A stretch of 57,478 nucleotides of DNA, taken from positions 1 to 57,478 of the forward strand of contig JAAFIU010000006.1 in the NCBI GenBank assembly GCA_013298805.1, read 5' to 3'. The DNA comes from Cytophagales bacterium (GTDB taxonomy: Bacteria; Bacteroidota; Bacteroidia; Cytophagales; Spirosomataceae). Within the stretch, counting starts at the first letter, position 1; each line of letters opens with the position of its first letter. A model generated the notes under the pieces. That model made no database searches. It was not told the DNA's origin and saw only the letters and a program-made list of their open reading frames with translations. A program made the position numbers and the translations under genes. This document shows, piece after piece, positions 17,646 to 27,168 of the stretch.

Positions 17646-18554
17646 ATGAACAAAACTGAAAAAATACCTACGCTCAAACCTTCAGACATGACGAGTTTTC
17701 ACTCGCATACCATTGATTGGCAACCAGTAATTTCTAACACCAAACACCAATATTTCCACGTCAATCGCTTGGAGAATTTTGTGGATAAAATGACATTCCC
17801 ACTGCCTCCTCACCGCAAAACTATCTGTGATTTTTTGTACGTAAAAAAAGGTAATTCTAAAAGAAGTAAGGGACTGAGCAGTTACGAATTTGGTGAATCT
17901 TCGGTATTTTTTTTACCTGCTTATCAAATCACCCAACACGAAAAAATGAGTCACGATTGTGAAGGTTTTTTTTGTCATTTTGACGAAAAAATTTTCCAGT
18001 TTTTACCTAAGAATTATCTCCACGAAAACTACCTTTTCTTTCAGTTTCAGTCAAGCCCAATTATCAATATTTCGCCCGAAACTCAAAAACATATTGAGTC
18101 AATTTTAGAGCGTTTATTATTGATTTATGAAGACGACCAAGAGCTTAATAAAAACATCATTGCGTCCTATCTTTTGGTATTATTCGAGGAATTAAAAAAA
18201 GAAATTCCAAATCAGAATAAAAAAACAAAAAATGCCTTTTTTCAAGTAACAGAGCAATACAAAAACGCATTATCACAACATATCTATCAAAAACAAAGTA
18301 TTACAGAATACGCTTATATTCTGAATATTTCTCCCAATTATCTCAACAAGTGTGTCAAGAATTGTACCGACAAAACAGCCCAAGATTTACTCAATGAAAT
18401 GCTGATTTTGGAGGCAAAAACGCTCCTAAAATACTCTAATTTTCAGATTGCAGAAATTGCTGTAAATCTGTGTAATCAGACGCCAAGTAACTTCTCTCGA
18501 TTCTTTAAAAGCCAAACAGGCATTTCACCCAAAGAATATGTCGAATTGTATTGA
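17646..18554 (+). CDS. AraC-family transcriptional regulator
   Basis: The 302-residue protein has an N-terminal ligand-sensing region with little obvious similarity to the regulator at 9806. Its C-terminal AraC HTH domain spans about residues 205-302, with the second HTH reading IAEIAVNLCNQTPSNFSRFFK and then SQTGISPKEYV. An earlier in-frame start (17613) overlaps the terminator hairpin, so the ATG at 17646 is chosen. It lies directly upstream of the TonB receptor and the flavoprotein group and likely controls them. The inducer is unknown; a sugar or aglycone is plausible. Confidence 0.85.
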   Translation: MNKTEKIPTLKPSDMTSFHSHTIDWQPVISNTKHQYFHVNRLENFVDKMTFPLPPHRKTICDFLYVKKGNSKRSKGLSSYEFGESSVFFLPAYQITQHEKMSHDCEGFFCHFDEKIFQFLPKNYLHENYLFFQFQSSPIINISPETQKHIESILERLLLIYEDDQELNKNIIASYLLVLFEELKKEIPNQNKKTKNAFFQVTEQYKNALSQHIYQKQSITEYAYILNISPNYLNKCVKNCTDKTAQDLLNEMLILEAKTLLKYSNFQIAEIAVNLCNQTPSNFSRFFKSQTGISPKEYVELY

Positions 18555-18580
18555 TTTTGAATACAATTGGGTTATTTTTG
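18551..18580 (+). promoter_or_regulatory. Promoter of the TonB receptor gene
   Basis: TTG at 18551-18553 and TATTTTTG at 18573-18580 are 19 bp apart, a full match to the Bacteroidota TTG/TAnnTTTG promoter. Transcription would start near 18587, about 65 nt before the ATG at 18652. The -33 element overlaps the AraC stop codon. Confidence 0.6.
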
Positions 18581-18651
18581 ATTCACAGCTTCGCTTAATA
18601 ATAATGACTTTTGTAATGTTTTTTATTGAAATATCACAAAAAAATCATCCC

Positions 18652-21492
18652 ATGAATACATTATTATTACTGAAAAAAAATTGGATTTGTTTATTACTAA
18701 TCCTGTGCAGTCATATCATCTCTGCACAAACTAATAAGATTTCTGGAAAGGTCATAGACACCAAAGGAGAAGCCTTAGCGGGTGCTTCTGTAACTATCAA
18801 AGGAGCTAACAAAGGCTCTTTGACTGACAAAAATGGAGACTTCATCATTGCCAATGTCAGCAATGGCTCAGTGAAATTATCAATTTCATTCATTGGTTTT
18901 TCTACCAAAGAAGTGAGTTTAACTGTTCCTCAAACAACAGCTTTATCTGTTACGTTAAATGATGACCAAACATCTCTTGAAGAGATAATCGTGACGGGAG
19001 TTTTTGACAAAAGAACTACCCTCAACTCTTCCATTGCCATCACTTCAATTGGCATTGCTCAAATCGAAAAACAATCGCCTGTGAGTGCAGCAGATTTATT
19101 AAAAAATGTTCCTGGTATTTTTGTAAACTCGTCTTTGGGTGAAATCAGAAATACAGTTTATTCAAGGGGTGTTACAACAGGTAACAATGATGGTCGTTTT
19201 GGCTATGATTATGTTTCGATGCAAGAAGATGGTCTGCCTGTTACAAACACACTTTTTGCCAATTTCGGGCCTGACTTATTTTTACGTTCTGATGCAACCC
19301 TAAATAAATTAGAGGCTGTAAGAGGGGGAACAGCTTCTATCACAGGAGCAAATGCCCCTGGAGGTGTTTTTAACTATATCTCAAAAACGGGTGGAGATAC
19401 ATTTGAGGGGGAAGCAAGAGTAAAATTTGGGTTAGAAGGCAATGGGAGAAATCCATATACTCGTGCTGATTTGAATTTTGGTGGCCCACTGAATAAAGCA
19501 AAAACCATTACCTATAACATTGGTGGTTTTTATAGACAATCCGACGGAGCCCAATATCCTAATTATGCATCAAACTATGGTGGACAAGTGAAGGGAAATG
19601 TAGTTTATAAATACAAAACAGGCTCGTTGAAGTTTTTAGTAAAAGTTTTAAATGACCATAACCTTACAGCCGAAGGAATTCCAACATTAGGATATACTGA
19701 TATGACACCCGCTGCTGGCTTTGATAATACATCTTCTGTATTACCTCCTGCCGTAAAGGTTACTGCTAATATTCCTAACTGGGGAAATACCACTTATGAC
19801 CCATCTAATCTTTGGCATTCAAAAGACAATTCTTTCGGATTGAACTGGGAACAAGAATTAGGTAATGGTTGGAATTTCTCTAATAATGCTCGTTATTCAA
19901 ACAAAAGTAATATTGCTTCTACTCCCCTAAGTACGGTTTCACCCATCGCAATGGACTATATCGTTACCTATTTTATCTTAGGTGCATTACATCCGCCTAC
20001 CCAAATTATTCCAGGAACATATTCAGTAACACAAGGAGGTAAAGAAATCATGAAAATTGGCTCTTTTAGTGGTTTTGACTACCATGTATTGAGCAATACC
20101 GCACCAGGAAGTGACCTTGCCCCTAACTCATTGTTTTTCACTCCTTTGATTTATACAGGAAATAAAGTAAATGAGTTTATGGATCAATTCAATTTTACTA
20201 AAAAGACCCAAAATATGACCTTCAATATTGGCGGTTTCTTGAGTAGTTCTTCGTTAGAGCGTGTACAAGGTTCGTTTGGAGTTTCATTGAATACGATTCA
20301 AAATCATCCACAAACTGTTAATATCGCTGTTACTGACCCTACTGGTAAAACTTATCAAGTTACCAATCCCAATGGTATTGTAAACGTAGGTGCTGACCAA
20401 GGATTCTCTTATGCTTCTGCCAATCAATCGCAACAAGCATTATTTTTCGCCCACAACTGGAACATTAACGAGAAGTTAACTTTTGATTGGGGATTTAGAT
20501 ATGAGAACGTAAGAATAAACGGCACAAACAATCCTGCGACCCTTGCACCTGTACCAAACGGAGGTCTTGATGGAAACCCATTAACCTTGTACGATAATAC
20601 CCAAAGTGTACTTGGTTCACCACTTTCTTACGACAAATCGTTGAGCTATGTATCCTATTCGGGAGCTTTGAATTATAAGTTTTCAAACAATACAGCCATG
20701 TATGTACGTTATTCTAATGGTAAAAAAGCACCAAGCTATAACCTTTATTTAGATGTAACTACACCATTTGCCCAAAGTTCGTTAAAACCAGAGGTACAAG
20801 TAATTGAGCAATATGAAATGGGATTAAAAACAAAGTCTGGCAATTTTTCTATGACTTTGACACCTTTTTATAGCTTATTATCGCACATCCCTAACACGGT
20901 TACATTTACCAATGCAACCGGGGCGTTATATAATCCTCCTGCATTCTATAATAACATTGAAACTTACGGTATTGAGGCTGAAAGCAATTATAAAATCTCG
21001 GATAACTTCAGTATTAGAGGTGTCCTTACTTTACAAGACTCAAAGGCTACTCAATACAATGCTTGGGTGCATAATCAAGATGGAACAGATACGCAAATCA
21101 GTAATTCAGGCAATAAAACTGCCAATGTGCCAAACATTATGGCAAACATCACACCTGAATATACTAATGGAAAATTCTATGCTAATTTGACATGGAACTA
21201 CATGGGTAAACGCCAAGCAAACTTTGTAAATGCTTTCCAATTACCATCTTATAGTCAAATGAATATGGCCTTAGGTTTTAATGTTACCTCAAAAATAAAA
21301 TTGAGCGGAAATATCAATAACTTATTCAATGATTATGGCGTAATGGGTTGGGTTGGACCAGGAACATTCCCTGATAACTTAAACTTAGAAGGCGTATCAA
21401 AACAAGCCGTTATAAGTAATCCAAATGCTTTTCACCAAACAATTGCCATTCCTGCAAGAGCATATTTCTTGACATTAAGCTATAAATTTTAA
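18652..21492 (+). CDS. TonB-dependent outer-membrane receptor
   Basis: From the Met at 18652 the protein is 946 residues long. It has a signal peptide ending near IISAQ. A carboxypeptidase-like domain (ISGKVIDTKGEALAGASV) spans about residues 28-105, and a plug domain follows (LEEIIVTG, then SPVSAADLLKNVPGIFV and GANAPGGVFNYISKTGG). A long beta-barrel ends in YFLTLSYKF, with the C-terminal Phe typical of outer-membrane proteins. The barrel resembles siderophore-type TonB receptors rather than SusC, and no SusD lipoprotein follows. It is placed before a flavoprotein oxidase and an MFS transporter, so I infer uptake of an aromatic glycoside or aglycone. A start at 18538 would overlap the AraC gene and the promoter. 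Confidence 0.88.
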   Translation: MNTLLLLKKNWICLLLILCSHIISAQTNKISGKVIDTKGEALAGASVTIKGANKGSLTDKNGDFIIANVSNGSVKLSISFIGFSTKEVSLTVPQTTALSVTLNDDQTSLEEIIVTGVFDKRTTLNSSIAITSIGIAQIEKQSPVSAADLLKNVPGIFVNSSLGEIRNTVYSRGVTTGNNDGRFGYDYVSMQEDGLPVTNTLFANFGPDLFLRSDATLNKLEAVRGGTASITGANAPGGVFNYISKTGGDTFEGEARVKFGLEGNGRNPYTRADLNFGGPLNKAKTITYNIGGFYRQSDGAQYPNYASNYGGQVKGNVVYKYKTGSLKFLVKVLNDHNLTAEGIPTLGYTDMTPAAGFDNTSSVLPPAVKVTANIPNWGNTTYDPSNLWHSKDNSFGLNWEQELGNGWNFSNNARYSNKSNIASTPLSTVSPIAMDYIVTYFILGALHPPTQIIPGTYSVTQGGKEIMKIGSFSGFDYHVLSNTAPGSDLAPNSLFFTPLIYTGNKVNEFMDQFNFTKKTQNMTFNIGGFLSSSSLERVQGSFGVSLNTIQNHPQTVNIAVTDPTGKTYQVTNPNGIVNVGADQGFSYASANQSQQALFFAHNWNINEKLTFDWGFRYENVRINGTNNPATLAPVPNGGLDGNPLTLYDNTQSVLGSPLSYDKSLSYVSYSGALNYKFSNNTAMYVRYSNGKKAPSYNLYLDVTTPFAQSSLKPEVQVIEQYEMGLKTKSGNFSMTLTPFYSLLSHIPNTVTFTNATGALYNPPAFYNNIETYGIEAESNYKISDNFSIRGVLTLQDSKATQYNAWVHNQDGTDTQISNSGNKTANVPNIMANITPEYTNGKFYANLTWNYMGKRQANFVNAFQLPSYSQMNMALGFNVTSKIKLSGNINNLFNDYGVMGWVGPGTFPDNLNLEGVSKQAVISNPNAFHQTIAIPARAYFLTLSYKF

Positions 21493-21585
21493 GAATAATT
21501 TATTGGTTATTGGTTTATTGGAAATTGGTTAATAACCAGTAACCAATAAACCAGTCAATCAGTAACCAATCCCCAGTAACCAATC

Positions 21586-22959
21586 ATGAATTTCAGAGGT
21601 CAAATATTTTGGAAAAATGACGAAGGCTACGAAGAAGCTCGTTTTAGCAGGGTTTTTAATCATCGTCGTCCTAAAAGTGAGCGTTATCCCGAAGCCATTT
21701 TTATTCCTGAAAATGAAAATGATGTCGTGGAAGCAGTCAAATATGCCAACGAAAATAACTTAAAAATAGCCGTGCGAGCGGGTGGGCATTCTTGGGCGAT
21801 TTGGAGTGTGCGTGAGTCAGGCATTTTGGTTGATATGCAAAAGTTTACCAATGTCGATTACGATGAAAAAACAGGTATTGCAAAGGTACAACCTGCCACT
21901 CGAAATCTCGAACTGCAACCAATTCTTGAAGCAAAAGGACGTTTTTTTGCAGGCGGACATTGCCCAACTGTTGCCGTCGGAGGTTTTTTATTGCAAGGCG
22001 GACAAGGGTGGCTTGCCCGAAGCAGAGGCTGGTCGGCTGAGCAAATTGTGGGGATTGATGTGGTTAAGGCAAATGGCGAACTGATTCATGCCAATAAAGA
22101 CCAAAATGCCGATTTATACTGGGCGGCACGTGGAGCTGGGCCAGGCTTTTTTGGACTAATTACTTGTTTTCATTTGCAGACAAGTCCATCCAAAAAGTAT
22201 ATGATGGCAAGCACCATTTTGTTTCCAAATACTTTGGCTCAACCTCTTTTGAAATGGCTTCAAGAAATGCACGGAACTTTAGCTCCATCTATTGAATTGG
22301 TCGGTTTAGGACAAACTGTACCAACATTAGAAAACGTAGAAGGTACAGATATTCCTATTTTTATCATACATGCCTTAGCCTTTGTCGATTCGGAAGAAGA
22401 AGGAATTGAGGCATTAAAACCATTTGAATCGTTTGATTTGAAAGAAAAGGCTTATTTTACAAGAGAAAATTATCTAACCAATTTCGAGGAACAATTTGCC
22501 TTACAAATGGAAGCAAACCCCGAAGGGCATCGTTGGGCTGTGAGTAATGCTTGGCTGGAAGGTACGCCAGAAAAAGTTTCAGAAATTATTGCTCCGTCTT
22601 TCGCAAATTTGCCTAACAAGCAAGCATTTACATTGTGGTATAGCATGGCACCCTTACGCCCTTTGCCCGATATGGCGTTTTCGGTGCAGTCTGAAATTTA
22701 TTATGCCACTTATGTAGTATGGAAAGATGAAGCCGATGACGCTCATAATAATAATTGGATTAAACAAACCATAAGCGATTTAGCCCCCATAACAAAAGGT
22801 CAATATTTGGGTGATTCTGATTTTCAAGTACATCAACGAAAATTTGTAAGTGATGAAAATTGGCAAAAATTGCAAGGAATTAGAGCCAAATACGACCATA
22901 AAGGTTTGTTTCATAATTATTTATGCAAATCAGAAGCTGATTTAAACAAAAATATATGA
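21586..22959 (+). CDS. Berberine-bridge-type FAD oxidase with bicovalent flavin motif
   Basis: The 457-residue protein has a PCMH-type FAD domain. His68 in RAGGHSW and Cys126 in GGHCPTVAVGG occupy the two positions that attach FAD covalently in berberine bridge enzymes and oligosaccharide oxidases. The C-terminal end (KYDHKGLFHNY) matches the BBE domain, where such enzymes close the substrate pocket. There is no signal peptide, so it works in the cytoplasm, unlike many secreted members. The likely reaction is oxidation of an alcohol, a phenol-derived C-C bond or a sugar hydroxyl with oxygen as acceptor. Its ATG follows the receptor by 93 bp and its stop overlaps the VOC gene by 4 bp. The substrate is not evident. 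Confidence 0.85.
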   Translation: MNFRGQIFWKNDEGYEEARFSRVFNHRRPKSERYPEAIFIPENENDVVEAVKYANENNLKIAVRAGGHSWAIWSVRESGILVDMQKFTNVDYDEKTGIAKVQPATRNLELQPILEAKGRFFAGGHCPTVAVGGFLLQGGQGWLARSRGWSAEQIVGIDVVKANGELIHANKDQNADLYWAARGAGPGFFGLITCFHLQTSPSKKYMMASTILFPNTLAQPLLKWLQEMHGTLAPSIELVGLGQTVPTLENVEGTDIPIFIIHALAFVDSEEEGIEALKPFESFDLKEKAYFTRENYLTNFEEQFALQMEANPEGHRWAVSNAWLEGTPEKVSEIIAPSFANLPNKQAFTLWYSMAPLRPLPDMAFSVQSEIYYATYVVWKDEADDAHNNNWIKQTISDLAPITKGQYLGDSDFQVHQRKFVSDENWQKLQGIRAKYDHKGLFHNYLCKSEADLNKNI

Positions 22960-23366
22960 TAACTTTCAAGCCACTTCATGTAGGAATAAGCGTTCGAGAC
23001 ATTGAAGAAACCATCGAATGGTATCGAAATATACTTGGTTTTGAACTGCTTTGGTGCAGAGATTTTGCAGAACTAAAATCGAAAATTGCTTTCGTGAAAA
23101 AAGGTGATTTTGAAATAGAACTTTTTGAACATCACGAAAGTATTCAGCTTCCAAAAGAAAGATTAATGCCAAAATCTGACATTCAAACACAAGGCACAAA
23201 ACACGTCGCTTTTGGCGTAGATGATATTACGACGTTGTTTGAAGATTTCAAAAATAAAAATGTGGATATTGTTTTCGGCCCAATTGAAAGTCCACCCAAA
23301 GATGCCTTATTCGGTTTTATCCGTGACCCTTCGGGCGTACTGATTGAATTTATTGAGAAGAAATAA
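22956..23366 (+). CDS. Single-domain VOC (glyoxalase/epimerase-like) metalloprotein
   Basis: The 136-residue protein is one VOC domain. It has an N-terminal His in PLHVGISVRDI, an acidic residue in DFEIELFEH, a second His in TKHVAFGVDD and a C-terminal Glu in GVLIEFIE, the usual metal ligand pattern. It may be an isomerase, epimerase or small dioxygenase. Coupling to the flavoprotein by a 4-bp ATGA overlap suggests it acts on the same substrate or product. It is too small to be a two-domain extradiol dioxygenase such as the one at 45361. Confidence 0.75.
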   Translation: MITFKPLHVGISVRDIEETIEWYRNILGFELLWCRDFAELKSKIAFVKKGDFEIELFEHHESIQLPKERLMPKSDIQTQGTKHVAFGVDDITTLFEDFKNKNVDIVFGPIESPPKDALFGFIRDPSGVLIEFIEKK

Positions 23367-23384
23367 CCAACCCTAAAACTACTT

Positions 23385-24614
23385 ATGAAAAACACCTTAT
23401 TCAAATACGAAAATGGACTTTTGGTCTTACTGAGCGTTACTTTTGGTTTAGTTTTCGTTGACAGATTTGCATTGGTTTATCTCAGTCCATTTATTGCCAA
23501 AGAACTCAACCTTAATAATACTCAGATTGGACTTTTAGTCTCTGCCTTAGGTATTACGTGGGCATTATCTGGCTATTTTAGCACAGCTTGGGCAGAAAAA
23601 AATAATAAGAAAAAAACAGTATTTATTATTTCTGTTATACTTTTTTCGGTTGCCTCAATCACTTCTGGTTTTGCCACAGGCTTTGTAATGTTGCTTTTAA
23701 GTCGTCTGTTAATGGGCTTTTTTGAAGGGCCAACTTTGCCATTGATTCAATCTTTCATTGCCAAAGAATCAAGCGAAAACCGTAAAGGACTGAACATGGG
23801 TATTTTACAAAGTTTTGGTTCTACTTTGTTTGGTTTTCTACTTGCACCTATACTTTTAGTGGCAATTGCCACCCAATATGGTTGGCGTTCTACATTCTTC
23901 TTTGCAGGTATTCCAGGGCTGATTATGGCATTTTTATGCTGGAAATTTATCAGACCAAGCACCGCATCAGTTAACACAACAAAAACAAACGACGAAAGCC
24001 TAAGTTTTACCCAATTATTACAATACAAAAATATGCGTATCGCAGTAATTATGTCTTGTTTGTTTATGACATGGCTAAACTCTTGCATGACCTTCATGCC
24101 AAAATATTTTACTGAAATACAAGGTTTTACGGAAGGAGAAATGGGAAAAACGATGGGTTTAATGGGCTTTGCTTCATTAATAGCGGGCGTATTTGTAGCA
24201 GGGCTTTCTGATAAGTTTGGTAGAAAACCCATTACCCAAATATTTGTTTTGATTGGTTTGATTTTTCCATTAGCCATTGTCTTTCTGAAAGGCTCAGGGC
24301 TACAAATTCCTGCCATGTTTATTGGCTATTTTATGTTTGGGGCTTTTCCAATTGTATTAGGTACAGTACCTTCTGAAACTGTGCCGAGTCAATCCGTTGG
24401 TAAAGCGATTGGACTTGTTGCAGGAGCTGGCGAGCTATTTGGCGGTGTTTTAATGCCATTTGTTTGTGGCGTTTTAGCCGATAATTTTGGCTTAGAAATG
24501 CCTTTTTATGTGTCAACAATAGCAGCACTTTTGGCATTGATTGTAAGTTTTTCATTAAGTGAAACCGCTCAGCATCGGCTGTCGGGGGAGTTTAAGGAGG
24601 CAGATGTTAAATAA
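23385..24614 (+). CDS. MFS transporter (12 membrane segments)
   Basis: The 409-residue protein has about 12 hydrophobic segments and the MFS loop motifs GLSDKFGRKP (residues about 270) and RLLMGFFEGPTLPLIQSF (about 110). These resemble the anion:cation symporter type that carries organic acids, hexuronates and aromatic acids. It follows the VOC gene by 18 bp and precedes the SDR by 39 bp, so it belongs to the flavoprotein operon. It would bring the substrate across the inner membrane after entry through the TonB receptor. The exact substrate cannot be told. Confidence 0.85.
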   Translation: MKNTLFKYENGLLVLLSVTFGLVFVDRFALVYLSPFIAKELNLNNTQIGLLVSALGITWALSGYFSTAWAEKNNKKKTVFIISVILFSVASITSGFATGFVMLLLSRLLMGFFEGPTLPLIQSFIAKESSENRKGLNMGILQSFGSTLFGFLLAPILLVAIATQYGWRSTFFFAGIPGLIMAFLCWKFIRPSTASVNTTKTNDESLSFTQLLQYKNMRIAVIMSCLFMTWLNSCMTFMPKYFTEIQGFTEGEMGKTMGLMGFASLIAGVFVAGLSDKFGRKPITQIFVLIGLIFPLAIVFLKGSGLQIPAMFIGYFMFGAFPIVLGTVPSETVPSQSVGKAIGLVAGAGELFGGVLMPFVCGVLADNFGLEMPFYVSTIAALLALIVSFSLSETAQHRLSGEFKEADVK

Positions 24615-24653
24615 TTATTCGATTAAAATTCCCCCATCGGGGGTTAGGTGGCT

Positions 24654-25412
24654 ATGGACAGATTAAAAAATAAAGTGGCAGTAGTAACAGGCATCGGAGC
24701 AGGAATTGGTCAAGGAATTGCCTTGATGTTTGCCCGTGAAGGAGCAAAGGTTTTCGGAAATGATATTAACGGAAAAGCTGCCGAAGCAACCATGCAACAA
24801 GCCAAAAACGAAGGTTTGGTAATGGAATATCTACAAGGAGATTTGACCGATGAGGCACAAGTAGAAACCTTGATGGCAAAAGCAAATGAAACTTTTGGCA
24901 AAATAGATATTTTGGTCAATGCCGCCGCCTTTTGCGATTTCAAGCCAATTGAAGAACTCGATTACGAAACGTCTTGGAAAAGAAGCATCAAAGGAGAGCT
25001 TGATATTGTGTTTTTGGCTTGTCAAAAAGCATGGCCATACCTCAAAATCAATGGTGGCTCTATCATCAATTTTTCATCGGCAAACCGCAGGCAGGTGCTG
25101 AAAGGCTCGCCAGCTTTGGTGCATTGTGCCACCAAAGGCGGAGTTTATTCGATGTCAATTCAAATGGCTTGCGAAGGTGGGCTATTTCAGATTCGAGTCA
25201 ATACCATTTCACCAGGTTTGGTGCATACTGCGGCTACCAATCATTTGGTAGAAGACCTCGAAATTTTGCCTTTCTTGAAAGAAAAACACATGCTCGGCAG
25301 AATCGGAAAACCTGAAGATATTGCTTATGCCGCACTGTTTTTGGCATCAGATGAGTCAACTTGGGTAACTGGTGCCGACTTTCCGATTGACGGTGGAGCG
25401 AGTAAGTGGTAA
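24654..25412 (+). CDS. SDR-family protein with catalytic Tyr replaced by His
   Basis: From the ATG at 24654 (a GTG six bases earlier is an alternative) the product is 252 residues. It has TGIGAGIGQG for nucleotide binding, an N-A-A-A variant of the structural motif at about residue 89, and Ser141/Ser142 in the catalytic-Ser region. Where other SDRs have YxxxK it reads HCATK: His157 and Lys161. The spacing from Ser to this residue is also about two residues longer than in the neighbouring SDRs. The codon is CAT in a clean frame, so it is not a reading error within this sequence. It may be a dehydrogenase with altered chemistry or a non-redox member. A short C5-G5 hairpin precedes it. Confidence 0.8.
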   Translation: MDRLKNKVAVVTGIGAGIGQGIALMFAREGAKVFGNDINGKAAEATMQQAKNEGLVMEYLQGDLTDEAQVETLMAKANETFGKIDILVNAAAFCDFKPIEELDYETSWKRSIKGELDIVFLACQKAWPYLKINGGSIINFSSANRRQVLKGSPALVHCATKGGVYSMSIQMACEGGLFQIRVNTISPGLVHTAATNHLVEDLEILPFLKEKHMLGRIGKPEDIAYAALFLASDESTWVTGADFPIDGGASKW

Positions 25413-25609
25413 AAACAAACGAAACAATAAAGTATAAAAAATACTCCATACATATTTTACTACCCCTTTTTGGTAGTGTCTTTACCATAATTCTAACCAT
25501 TTCGTCTAAGTAAATTTTGACACATTGATTAGTTTTATAATTAAAGTCACTACTTTTCTTTTGGTCAATAAGTGGCAAAATATGTACCTATCAAATACAA
25601 ACAACAATC

Positions 25610-27043
25610 ATGAACAAAACACTCATTATCTTTAGCTTATTGATTTTCACAGTTTTATCTGCAAAATCTCAAAAAAAATCGCCCTTTCTTTGGGGTGTTG
25701 CCACTGCCGCTTATCAAGTAGAAGGAGCTTATCAAACTGATGGAAAAGGAGAATCTAAATGGGATTTTTTGACCAATAAAGTCGGAATAACACAATTTAC
25801 AATTGGCGAAAAACAAACGGGAAATGTGTCTATCAATATGTACGACCGTACTCAATACCTCAAAGACATCCAATTAATGAAAGAATTGGGCGTAAATGCC
25901 TACCGTTTTTCATTGGATTGGAGCAGAATTATTCCCGACGGAACGGGTAACCCTAACGAAGTTGCCTTAAAACATTACGAGGTATTAATTGATGATTTAT
26001 TAGCCGCAGGGATTGAACCTTTGGTGACTATTTATCACTTCGACTATCCTGCTGTGCTCCTACAAAAAGGCGGTTGGGGAAATCCAGAAATGGGCAATTG
26101 GTATTTTAATTACGCCAAATTGGTCATTGACCGCTACGGAAAAAAGGTAAAGAAATTTATTACTTTCAATGAACCGTACATTGAGTTTTTCTTGGTGGAA
26201 AATATGCTTAATTCAGACCCTAAGAAACCATTAAGTAAGGAGTTTTACATGAGCCAAATGCAAAAGGCTCATAGCCAATTAATGGCAAATGCGAAAGTGA
26301 TAAAATATCATCACGATTTAAAACTGAATAGTCAAATCGGGATTGTTCTCAACGTAAATCCTGCTGGTCCTTGGGATGCTAAAAAGTCGGCTGATGTGGC
26401 AGCAGCGAAGTTTCAAGATGTGCTGATAAACGACCTTTTCTTAGACCCACTTTATAAAGGGCAATACCCTAAAATGGCTTTGGATTCTTTGGCCAAATAT
26501 AATCCTACCTTCAAACCAAGTAAAGAAGACATGGCATTTATTGGCTCGCAAAAGCCTGATTTTTTGGGGATTAACTTTTACGCTCCTGCTATCGTGAAAG
26601 GCGAAGATTCAGCGATGTCATTAAAATGGCTTGACAATAATCCTGATGCCGATTCAGTAAAATCAAGCGTTGGGCCAGTAATGCCCGAATATCTTTATAA
26701 GATACTCATGCGTTTGAAAAATGAATACGGAAACCCCGATGTCATCATCACCGAAAATGGAGCGAGTTTTAAAGGAGAAGACGTAAAAATAAACAATAAA
26801 ATCAATGACCCTTTGAGAACAGACTACATCAAACGCCATATTGATTGGGCATTAAAAGCCAAAAACGAAGGGGCAAATTTACACGGTTACGTAGTGTGGA
26901 GTGGATGGGATAATTTTGAATGGGTGTCGGGTTATACCAAGCGTTTGGGCTTAATTTATGTGGACTTCAAAACCCAAGAACGCACGCCAAAACAGAGTTA
27001 TTACGACTACCAAAAACTCATACAAGAGCATAAGGGATTGTAG
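25610..27043 (+). CDS. Secreted GH1-family beta-glucosidase
   Basis: The 477-residue protein has a signal peptide (to about residue 20) followed by a single GH1 barrel starting FLWGVATAAYQVEGA. The acid/base is Glu188 in TFNEPY and the nucleophile Glu382 in IITENGA. The usual HWDLP motif reads HFDYP here, a substitution near the sugar-binding site. The aglycone-side segment WSGWDNFEW is intact. It would cleave beta-glucosides in the periplasm. Between the flavoprotein operon and the rhamnosidase, it fits removal of glucose from phenolic glycosides after rhamnose is taken off. Secreted GH1 enzymes are less common than cytoplasmic ones. Confidence 0.92.
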   Translation: MNKTLIIFSLLIFTVLSAKSQKKSPFLWGVATAAYQVEGAYQTDGKGESKWDFLTNKVGITQFTIGEKQTGNVSINMYDRTQYLKDIQLMKELGVNAYRFSLDWSRIIPDGTGNPNEVALKHYEVLIDDLLAAGIEPLVTIYHFDYPAVLLQKGGWGNPEMGNWYFNYAKLVIDRYGKKVKKFITFNEPYIEFFLVENMLNSDPKKPLSKEFYMSQMQKAHSQLMANAKVIKYHHDLKLNSQIGIVLNVNPAGPWDAKKSADVAAAKFQDVLINDLFLDPLYKGQYPKMALDSLAKYNPTFKPSKEDMAFIGSQKPDFLGINFYAPAIVKGEDSAMSLKWLDNNPDADSVKSSVGPVMPEYLYKILMRLKNEYGNPDVIITENGASFKGEDVKINNKINDPLRTDYIKRHIDWALKAKNEGANLHGYVVWSGWDNFEWVSGYTKRLGLIYVDFKTQERTPKQSYYDYQKLIQEHKGL

Positions 27044-27098
27044 GATAAATGCTATAATTGTTTTGAATTTGAATAGATTTTAAGTCTTCGGGAATAAA

Positions 27099-27127
27099 AT
27101 TTGTCAATTCTTGAAGAATTGACAAAT
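27099..27127. repeat. Perfect palindrome between GH1 and Dabb genes
   Basis: ATTTGTCAATTCTT at 27099-27112 returns exactly at 27114-27127 around one G. It may stop or process the GH1 transcript. Confidence 0.65.
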
Positions 27128-27168
27128 CTCTGGAAATTAAAGAATCTAATCAGTAAAATCAAAAATAA

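Noticed and set aside
23747-24316. A 189-codon minus-strand frame
   Set aside because: It is antisense to the MFS transporter gene and has no domain-like features. Long antisense frames are expected in this base composition.
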